Below, one piece after another: positions 1-8,200 of a stretch of 11,182 nt of DNA (within the stretch, counting starts at the first letter, position 1; each line of letters starts with the position of its first letter). The translations under genes were made by a program, and so were the position numbers. Origin of the DNA: Bacteroidales bacterium (GTDB taxonomy: Bacteria; Bacteroidota; Bacteroidia; Bacteroidales; Muribaculaceae); assembly GCA_900767075.1 (NCBI GenBank), contig CAAFXX010000450.1, positions 1 through 11,182 of the forward strand, given 5' to 3'. The notes under the pieces were generated by a model. It was not told the origin of the DNA, searched no databases, and saw only the letters and a program-made list of their open reading frames with translations.

Positions 1-268
1 GGGAAGCCGCGTAATCGATCGCTTTCTGTATGCGCGAGGAGTTGTCGCCTTCCTGCCAGGCGACGTATATCACATTCCTGACATCAGGAATCGGACGGGA
101 GGAGTCGTAATAGCCGCAATAAGAAAAGTCGAGCACGCGGTTACCGCGTGCGTCGACTTTATAATTGAGCTTCCCGTCCTTGGCTGCCACAGTCGTGTTA
201 TCGGTGGCGGCGTAAGCCGTCAGAGACATGAACGCCATAGTGGCTGCCAACAAGAGTTTCTTGTTCAT
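1..268 (-). CDS. Exported beta-helix (pectate lyase-like, possibly DUF4955) protein, 5' part only
   Basis: The first 89 residues of a protein that runs off the left edge. It starts at the ATG at 266-268. A Sec signal peptide is clear: MNKK, a hydrophobic core, then AYA followed by ATDN, with cleavage expected after residue 20. The mature start has a motif around residues 41-60 (NRVLDFSYCGYYDSSRPIPD), then a GDNSSRIQKAIDY segment near residues 74-86. From memory, DFSYxGY followed by a 'GD..RIQ.AID' helix opens secreted Bacteroidota beta-helix proteins of the pectate lyase/GH28-like fold, some annotated DUF4955. The catalytic part is outside the window, so lyase versus hydrolase cannot be decided. 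It is the last visible gene of the pectin locus, and a 241-bp gap holding a MITE-like element separates it from the DUF3826 gene upstream. I see no consensus Bacteroidota promoter (TTTG/TAnnTTTG) immediately before it. The reading frame is open throughout; the family assignment is moderate. Confidence 0.7.
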   Translation of the reverse strand, partial: MNKKLLLAATMAFMSLTAYAATDNTTVAAKDGKLNYKVDARGNRVLDFSYCGYYDSSRPIPDVRNVIYVAWQEGDNSSRIQKAIDYAAS

Positions 269-281
269 GGGAATTATTTAA

Positions 282-300
282 GAGTGTGTTTGATTTTAAA
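282..300 (+). repeat. Left terminal inverted repeat of the MITE-like element
   Basis: This 19-bp repeat matches the right end (458-476) at 17 positions. It lies 13 bp upstream of the beta-helix gene's ATG, so it would be in that gene's 5' leader. TAA (279-281) precedes it directly. Confidence 0.7.
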
Positions 301-365
301 CCGATTTTAACTTTTAGAGAATGTTATGGAAAATCTTGAAATCACTACAGAAGATCTTTTTTGGT

Positions 366-428
366 GATTTAAGCCAGGTCTCGTCAGTCGAAAACGAAAG
401 TTTTCTCCTTTCTCAACTTGCTTAAATC
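366..428. other. Imperfect long hairpin inside the MITE-like element
   Basis: Two inverted repeats are nested around nearly the same centre (about 397). The outer arms are GATTTAAGC (366-374) and GCTTAAATC (420-428). The inner arms are GAAAAC (390-395) and GTTTTC (400-405), closing a GAAA loop on the plus strand. Only a few bases pair between the two stems. It has no U-run, so it does not look like an intrinsic terminator. In the minus-strand transcript it would lie between the DUF3826 and beta-helix reading frames, where it might affect processing or stability. Confidence 0.45.
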
Positions 429-457
429 CCTCAAAAATCTCTATCTGTATTATTTCA

Positions 458-476
458 TTTAAATCCAAACACACTC
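458..476 (-). repeat. Right terminal inverted repeat of the MITE-like element
   Basis: Read on the minus strand this is GAGTGTGTTTGGATTTAAA, differing from the left end at two adjacent positions (12 and 13). TAA at 477-479 follows it on the plus strand. The DUF3826 stop codon lies about 33 bp beyond. Confidence 0.7.
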
Positions 477-509
477 TAAGTTTATATCATGTCTAAAAGA
501 TCGGGGCGA

Positions 510-1187
510 TCAGATCTTGCCGCCGCGAGCCTTGATGCGTTCGTACCATGCCTCGCGTTCCTTCTTGAGGTCATATCCACGCTTGGTGAGATAGTTGTTG
601 ATGCGGCCCTTGTACTTTCCGAACACCTCGTGCTTCTTGTTGGAGCTTTCGGCGTCCATGGCAAGTTCGCGTGCCTCGACAAGCCAGGAATAGATCTGGG
701 CTTTCTCCTCATCGGTCAGGGAGGGGATCATGTCGAGATGCGAGTCGTAGGTGACCTTCAGCACTCCGAAAGTCATCCCGTCCTTTACTGCGTCGACCTG
801 TTCAGGCGTGAGATAGAGGGAAAGGTCTGCGGGGAATTCGAAATGCGAGCGGTAGAGCTTTGAGTCCGCCTCATTGCGGGCGTTCTCGATCGCAGCGTTC
901 TTGGCTGAGCCTGTCAGGCTGTCCTTGGCTGCCTTGATCTTGGCGTCACGGGCGGAATAGATGTCGTTGAGCTTGAAATATCGGTTGGCGATTATGTTCG
1001 TCACGTTGTCATAATTTGCCTTGTCGGCTATTCCGAGTTTGTCGACAATCTTCTTAGAGCGCTTGACGATCGATGCCACATAAGTGGTGTCGCGTCCTTC
1101 CGACTTGAGCTCCACGGTCTGTGCCGCCGAACCCAGGGCTGACATCACAGCCACAAGCAGACTTAGAAATATAGCTTTTGTCTTCAT
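510..1187 (-). CDS. DUF3826 family exported protein
   Basis: A 225-residue protein with a Sec signal peptide (MKTK, hydrophobic core, cleavage probably after SAA at residue 22) and no lipobox, so it is expected in the periplasm or secreted. The mature part is mostly helical and rich in Lys, Glu, Asp and Ala. Near the C-terminus (about residues 191-215) it has KYKGRINNYLTKRGYDLKKE followed by REAW, which I recognise as a signature of DUF3826. That family has no established biochemical role that I know of, but it recurs beside pectate lyases in Bacteroidota pectin loci. Its ATG (1185-1187) begins one base after the pectate lyase TGA (1189-1191), so the two are almost certainly cotranscribed and probably translationally coupled. 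I infer that it assists or accompanies the lyase; an enzymatic function is possible but nothing in the sequence proves one. Confidence 0.85.
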   Translation of the reverse strand: MKTKAIFLSLLVAVMSALGSAAQTVELKSEGRDTTYVASIVKRSKKIVDKLGIADKANYDNVTNIIANRYFKLNDIYSARDAKIKAAKDSLTGSAKNAAIENARNEADSKLYRSHFEFPADLSLYLTPEQVDAVKDGMTFGVLKVTYDSHLDMIPSLTDEEKAQIYSWLVEARELAMDAESSNKKHEVFGKYKGRINNYLTKRGYDLKKEREAWYERIKARGGKI

Positions 1188-1188
1188 A

Positions 1189-2928
1189 TCACATCACCTT
1201 TCCTTTAGCAGCGAGAGTATCGTAGTTGTTGCGGAGGTCCGACCAGTCGATGCAGTCGCGGGTGGAGATACCGTTGATATATTTCTCGATGTTGGTGTAG
1301 CCGTCGCCGGTGCAATCCTTGTTGGCATCGGAAGGATCGTTGGGGTTGAGCCCGTTGGCAATCTCCCACTCGTCGGGCATTCCGTCTCCGTCGGAATCTA
1401 CGCGTGGCTCGCCCTTGTACTCGGCATGGCCGCCCATCTGGCGGATGTCGGTGATGATACCTACCTTATAGGAATCCTTGGGCATGCGGCGATACTTGAA
1501 CTGACCGTCTTCTCCTGTAGATTTCTCTGAGAGACCTGTGATGTCGGGCTTTGCGTCCTTAGCCATCTTCTTGTCGTAATAGGGGACACCTGTGCGCACT
1601 TCCTCGATGATCCTTTCGTCGACGATGTCGCGCTTAGGAATCGTGGCGCCTACATTTTTGAGAACATAGTCATAAGCGTCGTTGGCGGTCATCGTGCGGA
1701 CATAAGGCATCGCGAACGGACGGTTGGAACGCATGTACGACGTGAAGTCGCCGCAATCGGGATCGGTCTCGATCTGGATACCGCCGGCCCAGTTGTCGGC
1801 AGTGATCTCAGGATAGCCCTCCATGATGTTTCCGTCGGCGTAAACACGGCCGTAGACCTTATGGTCGAGTTTGCTTCTTCCAGCCTCGGGTTTGAGGATT
1901 CGGTGTCCTACGTTCGAGTCCTTTGGAGTGGCGGGCCCCGGCTTGTAATAGTTGTTGATCATGTTGAACATGGCTGTGTAGTCGCCGCCGTCAGACGAAC
2001 GGTGTACCCAGTTGAACACGACGTTATTGACGAAGTTGAATACGCCGTTCCACCCTATAGACGGGTTGCGGCCCGAGTTCGACGCCCAGAGGTTGCGTGC
2101 GAACATACAGTTCTCGCCGCCCAGCGTGGAACCGAACGCATGGTTGTATGTATCGAGCGCCTTTGCGGAAATGGTGTTCTGGATGGTTACGTTAACGGTC
2201 GGAAGCTTGAGGTCAGTGCTCTTGTACTGACCCTCGCTCGGGTCGTACATGTGACGGTAGAAGGAGATGTTCTCGTCAAGGCCCCATTCAGCGGAGCAGT
2301 GGTCGATCATGATGTTTCCAACGGGGTTGCCGCCGAATGAGTCCTCACGGTGTTCGACACCGGTTAAGCCACGGCGGAAACGCATGTGGCGGATGATCAC
2401 GTCATGGGTATCGACCTGAAAAGACTGTCCGGCGATGCATACGCCGTCACCGGGAGCCGTCTGTCCCGCGATAGTAAGATAGGGCGCACGTACGATGATC
2501 GGGGTCTTTATGTTGATGATACCCGAGACATTGAAAACTATAATGCGGGCACCTCCCTGTTCGCATGCCCAGCGGAATGAGCCGGGACCGTCGTCGTTGA
2601 GGTTTGTCACGGTCAGCACTTTCCCGCCGCGGCCGCCGAATGTATACATGCCGCCGCCTTCAGCGCCGGGGAATGCCGGGATGCGTGCCTGGGGAAGGTC
2701 GTAGGGACGCGATGCCCAGGGTATGTAGGGACGGCCTTCGCGCGCCTCTTTCTCGACGATGGGCTTGGCTTTCTCCCAGGCTTCGTCGCTGTGGCGCCGT
2801 GTCTCAGCCATCATTTTCTCATATTTCTCTTTGGCTTCGGAAGTGATCTGGGGGTACTGTGCCCTGACAACCGAAGGAACGGCGATGGCTGCCGCAAGAG
2901 TCGAAATGACAATAAGCTTGTTATTCAT
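1189..2928 (-). CDS. Secreted pectate lyase, PL1 family (right-handed beta-helix)
   Basis: A 579-residue enzyme expected to cleave alpha-1,4-galacturonan by Ca-dependent beta-elimination. A Sec signal peptide ends at VRA (residue 23) before QYP; there is no lipobox. A charged, probably helical segment (27-66) precedes the catalytic domain, which opens with PAFPGAEGGG (84-93) and GGRGGKVLTVTNLNDDGPGS (98-117). Further PL1 features are the IAGQTAPGDG turn (153-162), IMIDHCSAEWGLDEN (206-220), matching the WiDH region of PL1, and SGRNPS (285-290), where R287 (codon 2068-2070) fits the catalytic arginine of the RxP motif. The C-terminus has a calcium-binding-type DSDGDGMPDEWE stretch from residue 511 and a second TGDGYTNIEKY loop near 541-551. 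The gene follows susD after a 134-bp hairpin-bearing spacer and is followed one base later by the DUF3826 gene. PL1 membership is fairly sure; the exact pectin substrate is inferred. Confidence 0.92.
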   Translation of the reverse strand: MNNKLIVISTLAAAIAVPSVVRAQYPQITSEAKEKYEKMMAETRRHSDEAWEKAKPIVEKEAREGRPYIPWASRPYDLPQARIPAFPGAEGGGMYTFGGRGGKVLTVTNLNDDGPGSFRWACEQGGARIIVFNVSGIINIKTPIIVRAPYLTIAGQTAPGDGVCIAGQSFQVDTHDVIIRHMRFRRGLTGVEHREDSFGGNPVGNIMIDHCSAEWGLDENISFYRHMYDPSEGQYKSTDLKLPTVNVTIQNTISAKALDTYNHAFGSTLGGENCMFARNLWASNSGRNPSIGWNGVFNFVNNVVFNWVHRSSDGGDYTAMFNMINNYYKPGPATPKDSNVGHRILKPEAGRSKLDHKVYGRVYADGNIMEGYPEITADNWAGGIQIETDPDCGDFTSYMRSNRPFAMPYVRTMTANDAYDYVLKNVGATIPKRDIVDERIIEEVRTGVPYYDKKMAKDAKPDITGLSEKSTGEDGQFKYRRMPKDSYKVGIITDIRQMGGHAEYKGEPRVDSDGDGMPDEWEIANGLNPNDPSDANKDCTGDGYTNIEKYINGISTRDCIDWSDLRNNYDTLAAKGKVM

Positions 2929-2962
2929 GATGCTTTTTAAGTTTATATTGGAATATTAAAGA

Positions 2963-2983
2963 ACTGCCGGACTTGCCGGCAGT
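2963..2983 (-). terminator. Intercistronic GC-rich hairpin (attenuator or mRNA-stabilising stem) between susD and the pectate lyase
   Basis: Perfect 8-bp arms ACTGCCGG (2963-2970) and CCGGCAGT (2976-2983) enclose a 5-base loop. On the transcribed minus strand the stem is followed by TCTTTAATATT, a short and interrupted T-rich stretch. It lies in the 134-bp non-coding spacer (2929-3062), 34 bases upstream of the lyase ATG. The position suits partial termination or 3'-end protection that would set SusC/SusD production above that of the downstream enzymes. The weak T-run makes complete termination unlikely. I found no convincing TTTG/TAnnTTTG promoter in the same spacer. Confidence 0.55.
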
Positions 2984-3062
2984 GCTTTGATATTTCGATA
3001 TGTGAAGTTCTGAAAGGTTTAACGCGTGTTTAAGATACACTCAAATTTTCTTTGAAGTGGAA

Positions 3063-5243
3063 TTATTCGGCGAGGGGGTCGAATGTTCCGGCGCCTCCGG
3101 CGTTATAGTCATTCCAGCCCATGTTCTGGGGCAAACCGAGGTTGCTGATCTGTGTGCCCTGCGTGAAGCCGAGCAGATAGAACTCGGGACGGAAGTTGAC
3201 ATAAAGCTCGGTGTGTGCCGAAGTATAGGCGTCGCCTTTCTTCTTCTTGCGAACGAGGTATGTGCGGTACCAGCTTGCGAGAGCCTGTGTCTGCTCCGAA
3301 AGACCCTTGCGATAGTCGATGGCTGCAGGGCGTGTCACGTCCTTGAGGGGATCGGGGTTCTCGCCGTTGGCGCCGAATTTCTCGCTTCCGAGACCATTGT
3401 TGAAGTCATTGCGGACACGGAATTCGAGATTCTCGCGACGCTGGCTGTTGAACGGCTTGAAGCCGAGCCATGTGCAGGTGTTGCCTCCCCAGCCCGTGAG
3501 GGTGAAGTTTGCGCTTGTTCCGGCAGGAGCCTGAGCACCGCCGTCGAAGAGCATCCAGCGACGCATGTCGTCGAAACGCTTGCCCTCGTACGCGAGCTCG
3601 ATCTGGCGTTCGTAGAGAATCGCTGCCATACATGCCGCCTGGTCGCCTGCAAGGTTTGCTGCAAGACCGCAGTCGCCTGTGTAGCCTACGCGCTCGCGGA
3701 TTTTCTTAAGCTGCTCGACAGCCTCGCTCATCTTGCCGGCGCCGCAGGCTGCCTCTGCATAGTTGAGGAGCACCTCTGCGTAGCGGATCTCCATGTAGGG
3801 AGAAGCTGACTGACGGAAACCTGTCGATTGGTTGAAGATGTAGCGTGAAGAGCCGTTCACGTCAAGGTCGTCGGTACGCTTGCGGATATAGAAGCCTTTG
3901 GCGTTGCCGAGGAGGTTGTCGGAACCGTAGGTGTTGCCGCTCTCGATGTTGTCGCGGTCTTCGGCAGATGTGTACCATACATAGTTCCAGAGCTCATATA
4001 CGTTGCCGTTGTAGGGGTTGAGGTTGCTGCTGTTGCGCGGGTCGCCGTTGAATGCCCAGCGTACGCCGGGGAATGCGAATGTGCGGTAGAAGCGCGGGTC
4101 GCGGTCAACGAAAGGCACCTCTGAATCGTAAACGATAGGAGAAGCCTCAAGTCCGGGGCATGCATATGTGGCGGGACGCTTGCCGTCTTTCATCGGGAAG
4201 AGGTCGACCATCATGGCGGAAGGAGTCTTGCCGCCGCCGCCCATGGCGTTGGAGGGGCGGATGCCGTGCTCCCAGTTGTTGTTGTGCGAGTAGTCGGGAG
4301 TGCCGCCTGTGGCGATAGTGTTGTAGAGAGCCACGAACACGCCTTCTTCCGAAGGAATTTCTGCGAACATCTTTGCCCAGTTGGAGGCGTTGGTTCCGGG
4401 ATCGCCTTCGTAGGCGAGACGGTTGCCGCAGCTGTTGATCACGGGGATGGATTCCTTGATTGCGTTGTAGGCGTCGGTCCAGCGCTGCTGGTCGTTCTTG
4501 CGGTTGAAGAGCGGGCTTGCCCAGAGAAGGAGCACTCTTCCCTTAAGGGCGAGAGCAGTACCCGAAGTCACGCGACCGTAGGATGCGGAACTTGTCCAGC
4601 CGCCGTTGGTTGTGAACGGTGCGAGAAGGGTATTTGCGTTGTCAAGGTCCTCGCAGATGAAATCAATGGTCTGTTTGGTGGTGGAGCGGGGAGTGAAGCT
4701 GCCTTCCGCGGGCTCAAGCTTTTCAGTTATAATGGGTACGCCACCATACCATTTCACCATATTGTAGTAGCACCATGCACGAAGGAAATAACATTGTCCG
4801 AGGAATTCGTTCTTTTCTTCTTGAGAAAGACCGGAAGAATTAGATATTCCAGCGATAGCGTCGTTGATGTTTCGGATGCGTCCCCAGGTGCTGGTAAGGA
4901 TACTGTTTGCCTGTCCCTGGAAATAGTCCGTCACATTGTAGTTGCCGTTGGTGCCTTTGGTTGCCTGCGGATCTACAAACAGTCCGAAACCACTGTATTC
5001 CTCGGTGCATTTTGACTCGTCGTCGGCGAGGCCTGTCGAGTTATTGCGCGGCCCGGGATTGGCATTGGCGTTGGGCAGACAGATGGCGTAGAGGTTCGCC
5101 ACGCGGCCCAGGGCTCCGTCGTAGTAGTTATATGCATCCTCGTTGACGTTATCGTAGTTTTTCTTGTCTTCGAGGAAGCTGTCGCTGCATGAAGCGAAAA
5201 GGAGAGAAGCCATGCAGGCGATTGACAAAAACTTTATTTTCAT
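3063..5243 (-). CDS. SusD/RagB-family surface glycan-binding lipoprotein
   Basis: A 726-residue outer-membrane lipoprotein that pairs with the SusC-like transporter as its substrate-capturing lid. Its N-terminus has a type II signal peptide ending FASC, so Cys19 (codon 5187-5189) would be lipidated; the following SDSFLEDKK is acidic, as in Bacteroidota surface-export signals. The family signature QCYFLRAWCYYNMVKWYGG is at residues 150-168, leading into GVPIITE. A C-terminal TPR-type helix, RYAEVLLNYAEAACGAG, begins at residue 487 and is followed by EAVEQLKKIRERVGY. At 726 residues it is longer than many SusD proteins (about 500-650), with the extra length apparently in loops of the C-terminal half. 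It starts 12 bp after the susC stop, and its ATG is preceded by A/T-rich sequence without a Shine-Dalgarno motif. The ligand is inferred to be pectic from the neighbours; nothing in the sequence fixes it. Confidence 0.95.
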   Translation of the reverse strand: MKIKFLSIACMASLLFASCSDSFLEDKKNYDNVNEDAYNYYDGALGRVANLYAICLPNANANPGPRNNSTGLADDESKCTEEYSGFGLFVDPQATKGTNGNYNVTDYFQGQANSILTSTWGRIRNINDAIAGISNSSGLSQEEKNEFLGQCYFLRAWCYYNMVKWYGGVPIITEKLEPAEGSFTPRSTTKQTIDFICEDLDNANTLLAPFTTNGGWTSSASYGRVTSGTALALKGRVLLLWASPLFNRKNDQQRWTDAYNAIKESIPVINSCGNRLAYEGDPGTNASNWAKMFAEIPSEEGVFVALYNTIATGGTPDYSHNNNWEHGIRPSNAMGGGGKTPSAMMVDLFPMKDGKRPATYACPGLEASPIVYDSEVPFVDRDPRFYRTFAFPGVRWAFNGDPRNSSNLNPYNGNVYELWNYVWYTSAEDRDNIESGNTYGSDNLLGNAKGFYIRKRTDDLDVNGSSRYIFNQSTGFRQSASPYMEIRYAEVLLNYAEAACGAGKMSEAVEQLKKIRERVGYTGDCGLAANLAGDQAACMAAILYERQIELAYEGKRFDDMRRWMLFDGGAQAPAGTSANFTLTGWGGNTCTWLGFKPFNSQRRENLEFRVRNDFNNGLGSEKFGANGENPDPLKDVTRPAAIDYRKGLSEQTQALASWYRTYLVRKKKKGDAYTSAHTELYVNFRPEFYLLGFTQGTQISNLGLPQNMGWNDYNAGGAGTFDPLAE

Positions 5244-5255
5244 GATGTTTTATTC

Positions 5256-8200
5256 TTAGAAGGAAAAGTTAAGACCGATGTTGAACTTTCTCAGGTTGGG
5301 ATACGTGCCGTAACCGCCTGCCATGGGATCCATGAAGTTGTCGGGATAGGGATTGTAGAAACTGCAGAGATTCTGTGCCGTGAGGCTGAGACGGACGTTG
5401 TTGACGCCGATTTTCTTAGTCCACTGCGAGGGGAGTGTGTATGCCACCGTGAGTCGGTTCAGGTTGATGCGGGTACCGCTCACGCGCCAGAATGAAGATG
5501 TGACGGAGTTGACCGAAGAGTATGCCAGGTTGGGATAGTAGGCGTCGCGGTTCTGCGACATTACAAGATTTCCGGCTGCATCATAGATATCGTTGTACAC
5601 GAACATGTTGTCGGGATTCCAGAAGGAGGGCATGTTCTGGGCCTCGAGCGAGTTGTCGGGCTTGAGTGCCTGTCCGGGCACGAACGAATATCCTCCCCAG
5701 CTTGCCCCTAACTGAGCCGTGAGCGAAAGCCCTTTCCAACTGCCCTGCAGGTTGAGGGTGATGTGGTAGGGGTTCGAACGGTTAGATAGAAGCACCTGGT
5801 CGATTTCCTTGTCGACAACGCCGTCGGGACCACCGTAGCTGCCGTCGGCATTCTGTGCGCCGCGGATATCCTTGTAGATAAGCATGCCGGGGCGTACCTT
5901 GTCCTTGGTCATGCCCATGTAGGAAGTGATGTTGTTCTTGGCGAAGTATTCTTCGATGTCCTGGAACGAGCGGAACATACCGATGCACTGCATGCCCCAT
6001 GTGCCGATGTCGGTGCGTGATCCGTAGTGGATCTGGCGGTATGCGTTCTCGCGTGTCCAGTCGAGGAAGAGCACCTTATTGTCGGAGTAACCTGTGTTAA
6101 GGGTTGCGCGGTAGCGGAAGTCTCCAACGTTGTCACGCCATGTTGCGGAGAACTCGACGCCCCAGCTGTCCATCTTGCCGATATTGGTCTTGGCTGATGT
6201 GGCGCCTACGGTACCGGGCACCGATGCGTTATATGCGATTAGCATGTCGCGGTCCCAGTTGTAGTAACCGTCGATGGTGAACGAGAGGCGGCTGCGGAGC
6301 ACGTTCCAGTCGATACCGAAGTTCATCTTGTAGCTCTTGTCCCAGTGTGCGTCGGGGTTGATTGCCTGGTTGTTCTTGTTGAGAACGATCTGGCTGCCGG
6401 CGATTTCAGTTGTTCCTGTACCGAATACGGGACCCTTGTCCTTGTCGGCGCCGTAGGTCTGCATCCACTGCCAGTACTCGGTGTTGTCACGGCCTGTAAG
6501 ACCGAACGAACCGCGGATCTTCAGGTAGTCGCACCAGTTCACGTTGTCGGCGAACCATTTCTCCTGTGAAACAACCCAACCGAGAGAGAGGGAGGGGAAG
6601 GTGCCCCAATAGTTCTTGGGCGCGAATTTGGTCGAGGCGTCCGAACGGAGCAGGAATTCCACGAGGTACTTGTCGGCATAAGCGTAGTTGATACGGCCGA
6701 TGTAGGAGAGGGTACCGGACTCGGCGCGGAAGAATGTGGTCGAGCTTTCGCTGTTGGGACCTACGGTGTTCGACTGATTGCCGCCGAACGACAGCGGGTC
6801 TGTAACACGACCGAACAGGTATTCACTCTCGAATTCCGATTTCTCGATCGAGAAGAGTGCGTTCACGCTGTGCTCGCCGAACTGGCGGGCATAGTTCAGG
6901 TTGAAGTTGATCTGATAGTTGTCGGAACGGCTCATGTTTCTCGAAACGTAGCCGTTGGCGTCACCGTTGGCGATAGGTGCGCCGTTGTTGGCGAGCAGGA
7001 AGTTGCTTTCGGTCAGCAGCGCGTTATAGGCGTCCTCCTCACCGGGGATCGGAGTATAGAGGTGCGAGCCTGAACCGGCGCGGTCCGACATATAATAGAG
7101 GTTGTAGGAAGAACCGAACTCGTTGTTCTTGGAGTTGGTGATGTTCTTCGCATAGCTGAAGCGAGCCTTCAGACCTGTGAGGGGCTTCCAGAAACCGAAG
7201 TCAAGTTCAAGAGCCGTGTTGATGTTGAGGCTGTTGTCTTTGTCGTTGCTGTAGTCGCCGAGGTCCTGGAGCGTATAGAACGAATAGTCCTGATTCGGGT
7301 CGACCTTCGAGTTGCTGGGACCGTATGCCGCTATAGGCATGCCGTTGACAGATTCGGGGATGTAGCGAGGACGTGTGAGGAGCACACGGTAATCTTTCTC
7401 CGAGTTCGAGCCGCCGACCTTGTTGAGGGGTTTCGTCTTGTTGGAGTAGTCGCCCGAAATCTGGAGGCTTGCCTTGATCCACTTCTTAAGTGTCACGTCG
7501 ACGCCTGCACGGTAGTTCCAGCGGCTGTAGTCGAGCTTGCCGAGGTTGCCGTCCTGGTCGAAGTAAGAGATCGAAGCGTTATAGTTGACTTTCTCGGTAG
7601 CGCCGTTCACACCTACGCTGTGCTTCTGTGTGAAGCCGGTCTTCCAGTACTGGTCGAGAAGGTCGTAGTTGAGGCCGCTCATGGCTCTCAGCTCGTCGAG
7701 CTGGAAGAGGTCGGTACGGTTGTTGAGGGTAGTGCTCAGGGGATCGGCTGCGGCAACAGCATTGTAAAGTCTGCCGTAGCTGTATGCGTCGAGCATCTTG
7801 GGGCGGGATACCTCGTCGGTCCAGCCTACAGAGCCGGAGTAGGAGATGACAGGCTCTCCGATTTTACCTCTCTTTGTTGTCACAAGTATTACACCGTTGG
7901 CGGCGCGTGCACCGTAGACGGCTGCCGCAGCATCCTTCAGCACGGATATGCTCTCGATATCGGCGGGGTCAAGGTTATTGAATGCAACCGAACCGGCGTT
8001 GTGGTTGGAGTTGCCGACGCGTACGTCGTTAGGATAGATGAATCCGTCGATTACGAAAAGGGGCTCCTGACTGCCGCCGCCGATGTCGGAGAGGTTGTCG
8101 GATCCACGGATCGAGAGTCGTGCCGGTTCACCGGGACGGGCGTCTCCGCCCGATACACCCAGACCGTTTACAAGACCGGAGAGAGAAGAAGCCACGTTGC

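Larger units (their letters stand above)
282..476. mobile_element. MITE-like element, 195 bp, TAA-flanked, IS5-family-like ends
   Basis: The two ends are inverted copies: GAGTGTGTTTGATTTTAAA at 282-300 and, on the other strand, GAGTGTGTTTGGATTTAAA at 476-458. The first 11 bases are identical and 17 of 19 match. Weaker similarity continues inward, including TAGAGA at exactly the same offset (33 bases) from both ends (315-320 and 443-438), giving about 27/39 matches. Both sides carry TAA (279-281 and 477-479), as expected of a 3-bp target-site duplication. The interior is AT-rich, has no plausible coding sequence and contains an imperfect hairpin. From memory, GAG-initial inverted repeats with a 3-bp TNA duplication recall IS5-family (IS1031-type) elements; that link is tentative. 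It has no transposase, so it would have to be moved in trans. Without it and one TAA, the intergenic gap would be about 43 bp. An invertible promoter segment is the main alternative. Confidence 0.6.

Noticed and set aside
369..378. TTAAGCCAGG occurs both in the 269-509 gap and in the leader at 10255-10264, suggesting a shared operator.
   Set aside because: A 10-base match between two gaps of about 200 bp is not rare by chance, the flanks do not align, and the first copy lies inside the MITE-like element. A genome-wide motif search would be needed.
366..428. The hairpin as an intrinsic terminator after the DUF3826 gene.
   Set aside because: No U-run follows the stem on the minus strand and the stem is AT-rich, so it lacks the features of an intrinsic terminator.
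3057..3809. A 250-codon plus-strand open frame antisense to the SusD gene.
   Set aside because: It lies entirely opposite a strongly recognisable SusD and has Cys/Val/Ala/Glu-rich composition typical of antisense frames in this base composition. No domain is recognisable.
4266..5015. A 249-codon plus-strand open frame antisense to the 5' half of the SusD gene.
   Set aside because: It is a shadow of the SusD coding frame, Val/Gly/Cys-rich with no family motif and no signs of its own start region.
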